The notes below the pieces were generated by a model. That model searched no databases and was not told the DNA's origin. It was given only the letters and a program-made list of their open reading frames with translations. Below, in pieces: positions 62,819-64,000 of a DNA stretch of 64,000 bases. Numbering within the stretch: the stretch's first letter is position 1; the number at the start of each line of letters is the position of its first letter. The stretch lies in contig JAHFUP010000011.1 in the NCBI GenBank assembly GCA_023265025.1, positions 1 through 64,000 on the forward strand, read 5' to 3'. This DNA is from Acidimicrobiia bacterium. Its GTDB lineage: Bacteria > Actinomycetota > Acidimicrobiia > Acidimicrobiales > AC-14. The position numbers were made by a program, and so were the translations under genes.

Positions 62819-63115
62819 ATGGCTCGACACAGTCTCAGCAAGCTGTCCGCGGCGGTCGCCGCATCCGCTCTCCTCGCGCTGGGCCTGGGAACTGGCCCCG
62901 CTCACGCACAGCAGGCGAGCACCGGGCGCTACGTCCTGCAGCTACAGGGCTACACCTGCACGAGGTTTGTCGGCACCGACGCCTGGGTTTGTACCAAGCC
63001 TGGCGCGCCGACCTACGACTGCGTCGGCTATGTGTGCCAACCGGTGGTCTCCACCCTCGTCGCCGCACCGTACGCGGCGCCGGCGAACCAGCCACCCGTC
63101 GCCACTGCCCCCTAG
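62819..63115 (+). CDS. Small secreted protein with four cysteines
   Basis: The 98-residue protein has a signal peptide (LSKLSAAVAASALLALGLGTGPAHA) and a mature part with YTCTRFVGTDAWVCTKPG and YDCVGYVCQPV, four cysteines, then a Pro/Ala-rich tail. ATG 62819 has GGAAGG about 10 bases upstream. The TAG stop lies inside the first bases of repeat copy B, and the tail-coding sequence is duplicated on the far side of that repeat. Function unknown. Confidence 0.7.
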   Translation: MARHSLSKLSAAVAASALLALGLGTGPAHAQQASTGRYVLQLQGYTCTRFVGTDAWVCTKPGAPTYDCVGYVCQPVVSTLVAAPYAAPANQPPVATAP

Positions 63116-63303
63116 CGTGTCGACCTCATTCGTTCGCTTCGCTCACCCCATTCGGTCGAAGTGATCGTGCTCCGGCGGGCGGGCGGAGCTCGCGCCGCCT
63201 CCGCCCTGTCCCTCCCTGTCCGCAGCCGGAGGGGCCGCCTGCGGCGGCGACGGCGGCCACGGACTGGAACCCCACGAACGTGGCGAACGTCTGCGGTCAG
63301 GGC
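63108..63303. repeat. 195-bp dispersed non-coding repeat, copy B
   Basis: This segment matches copy A (37830-38024) from CCCCCTAG through GGTCAGGGC, with short indels near the middle. It contains GCGGGC-GGA-GCTCGC and GCCGCC-TGC-GGCGGC hairpins. It starts inside the last codons of the small secreted-protein gene and ends about 160 bp before the second TolB-like gene. Unlike copy A it is not between convergent genes. Confidence 0.85.
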
Positions 63304-63347
63304 GCCGGCCAACCAGCCACCCGTCGCCACTGCGCTCTATCGTGTCG
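63302..63347. repeat. Direct repeat flanking copy B
   Basis: GCGCCGGCCAACCAGCCACC and what follows to GTGTCG repeat 63077-63122 with about four mismatches in 46 bases. The left copy encodes the end of the secreted protein (PANQPPVATAP-stop). The two copies bracket repeat copy B, as a target duplication or an unequal crossover would leave. Confidence 0.8.
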
Positions 63348-63463
63348 CCGGCTCGGCGCGTGCTGTGCGGTGCGTCTCTCGAACTGATCCGCGTACTGAA
63401 CCGAACGGGGTTGCTCGTCCGTATGGGGACCGAGACCGCGCCGCGACGGAGGAGGAGCCAGCC

Positions 63464-64000
63464 ATGAGGACCAACCCCGTCACCACCGGCACGGGCGCCG
63501 GCCGTGGCCGTCGCATCCGACTCGTCGCCGCCACGCTCGTCGCAGCCCTAGGTATCGGAGCGAGCCCGTCGGTTGCCGGGGCCGTCGTCCCGTGCGGCTG
63601 CACGGTCAACGACCCTCCGATCACCTATGCACGCCAAGTTGCCGACGAGGGCGGGGTCGAGGTCTTCACGATGTCCGCCAAAGGCACCGGCCAGACGCGG
63701 GTCACCAACTTCCCCGGGTTCGACGGGATGCCGTCGTACTCGCCCGACCGGTCGAAGATCGTCTATGCCACGACCCGCCACTCGAGCCAGTCGTCGCTCG
63801 ACTACGAGCTGCACGTCATCGATGCCACCGGCGCCAACGACCGCCGGCTCACCGTCCACCCGGCCGTCGACTGGGAGCCGGCGTGGTCGCCCGCCGGCGA
63901 CAAGATCGCGTTCGCGTCGAACCGCGACGGCAACTCCGAGATCTATGTCGTCAACGCCGACGGCACCGGCCTGCAAAACCTCACCAAGTCACCCGGGTCT
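63464..64000 (+). CDS. Secreted TolB-type beta-propeller protein (cut by the window end)
   Basis: The first 179 residues are present. ATG 63464 follows GGAGGAG, a signal peptide (RIRLVAATLVAALGIGASPSVAGA) precedes CGCTVNDPP, and then propeller blades with SYSPDRSKIVYATTRHS and AWSPAGDKIAFASNRDGNSEIYVVNADGTG follow. It is related in layout to the TolB/RTX protein encoded at 36591-37829. The 3' end and any RTX part lie outside the window. Confidence 0.82.
   Translation, partial: MRTNPVTTGTGAGRGRRIRLVAATLVAALGIGASPSVAGAVVPCGCTVNDPPITYARQVADEGGVEVFTMSAKGTGQTRVTNFPGFDGMPSYSPDRSKIVYATTRHSSQSSLDYELHVIDATGANDRRLTVHPAVDWEPAWSPAGDKIAFASNRDGNSEIYVVNADGTGLQNLTKSPGS

Overview
The window looks like chromosomal DNA of a high-GC actinobacterium, most likely of the Acidimicrobiia type. 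The pointers are a mycothiol-conjugate amidase, a WhiB regulator, an F420-type PPOX flavoprotein, a DEDD exonuclease/GIY-YIG fusion, many GTG starts and pervasive 4-base NTGA gene overlaps. The taxonomic assignment is inference. The genes are named from their translations and motifs; no database was searched.

Layout. 116-2620 (minus): Mca, an ion channel and a PsiE-type protein. 2738-16032: an accessory metabolic cluster. It holds a ThDP-dependent enzyme (preceded by a 20-codon leader frame), a GMC oxidoreductase, a DJ-1/PfpI protein, a VOC protein, two NmrA-type reductases, a tautomerase and eight genes carrying eleven SnoaL/NTF2-like domains. 16264-23026: glgX, an AGE-epimerase/STAS fusion, a thioredoxin-reductase-like enzyme, a NadR-like kinase and CorA. 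34682-23176 (minus): one long co-directional run of zinc-ribbon protein, NYN protein, amt, glnK, glnD, beta-hydroxyacid dehydrogenase, PPOX protein, SLC41/MgtE-like transporter, ECF sigma, anti-sigma and PhoU/TrkA-C protein. 34819-44313: DEDD/GIY-YIG nuclease, TolB/RTX secreted protein, trpD, whiB, a cation exchanger, glpD and glpK. 44392-44755 is the RNase P RNA gene (rnpB), which is followed by a decayed tyrosine integrase, a frameshifted Clp_N-domain gene, an intradiol-dioxygenase/VOC catabolic operon and a LuxR-type ATPase regulator.

52361-58597 is the most interesting region: a lasso-peptide-type RiPP cluster. It contains a nucleotidyltransferase, a B2 leader peptidase, an HPr-kinase-like protein, a PqqD-like B1 protein and an asparagine-synthetase-like cyclase. 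The two tandem precursors are unusual. Each carries a canonical lasso leader motif (YxxPxLxxxGxxxxxT) and a 16-17 residue core with Asp at position 8, followed directly by a phage-type Peptidase_S74 intramolecular chaperone domain that starts SDRALK. The first copy is frameshifted exactly at the leader Tyr codon. I infer that S74 self-cleavage could set the C-terminus of the core. I know of no description of such a fusion but could not search.

The last part (58640-64000) has a decayed GAF/SpoIIE phosphatase, secreted proteins, a PadR/membrane-protein pair, two small cysteine-containing secreted proteins and the start of a second TolB-like gene. A roughly 195-bp non-coding repeat occurs next to both TolB-like genes. 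Several intergenic regions carry arrays of 6-bp hairpins with 3-nt loops, and two 40-nt palindromes share the same tips.
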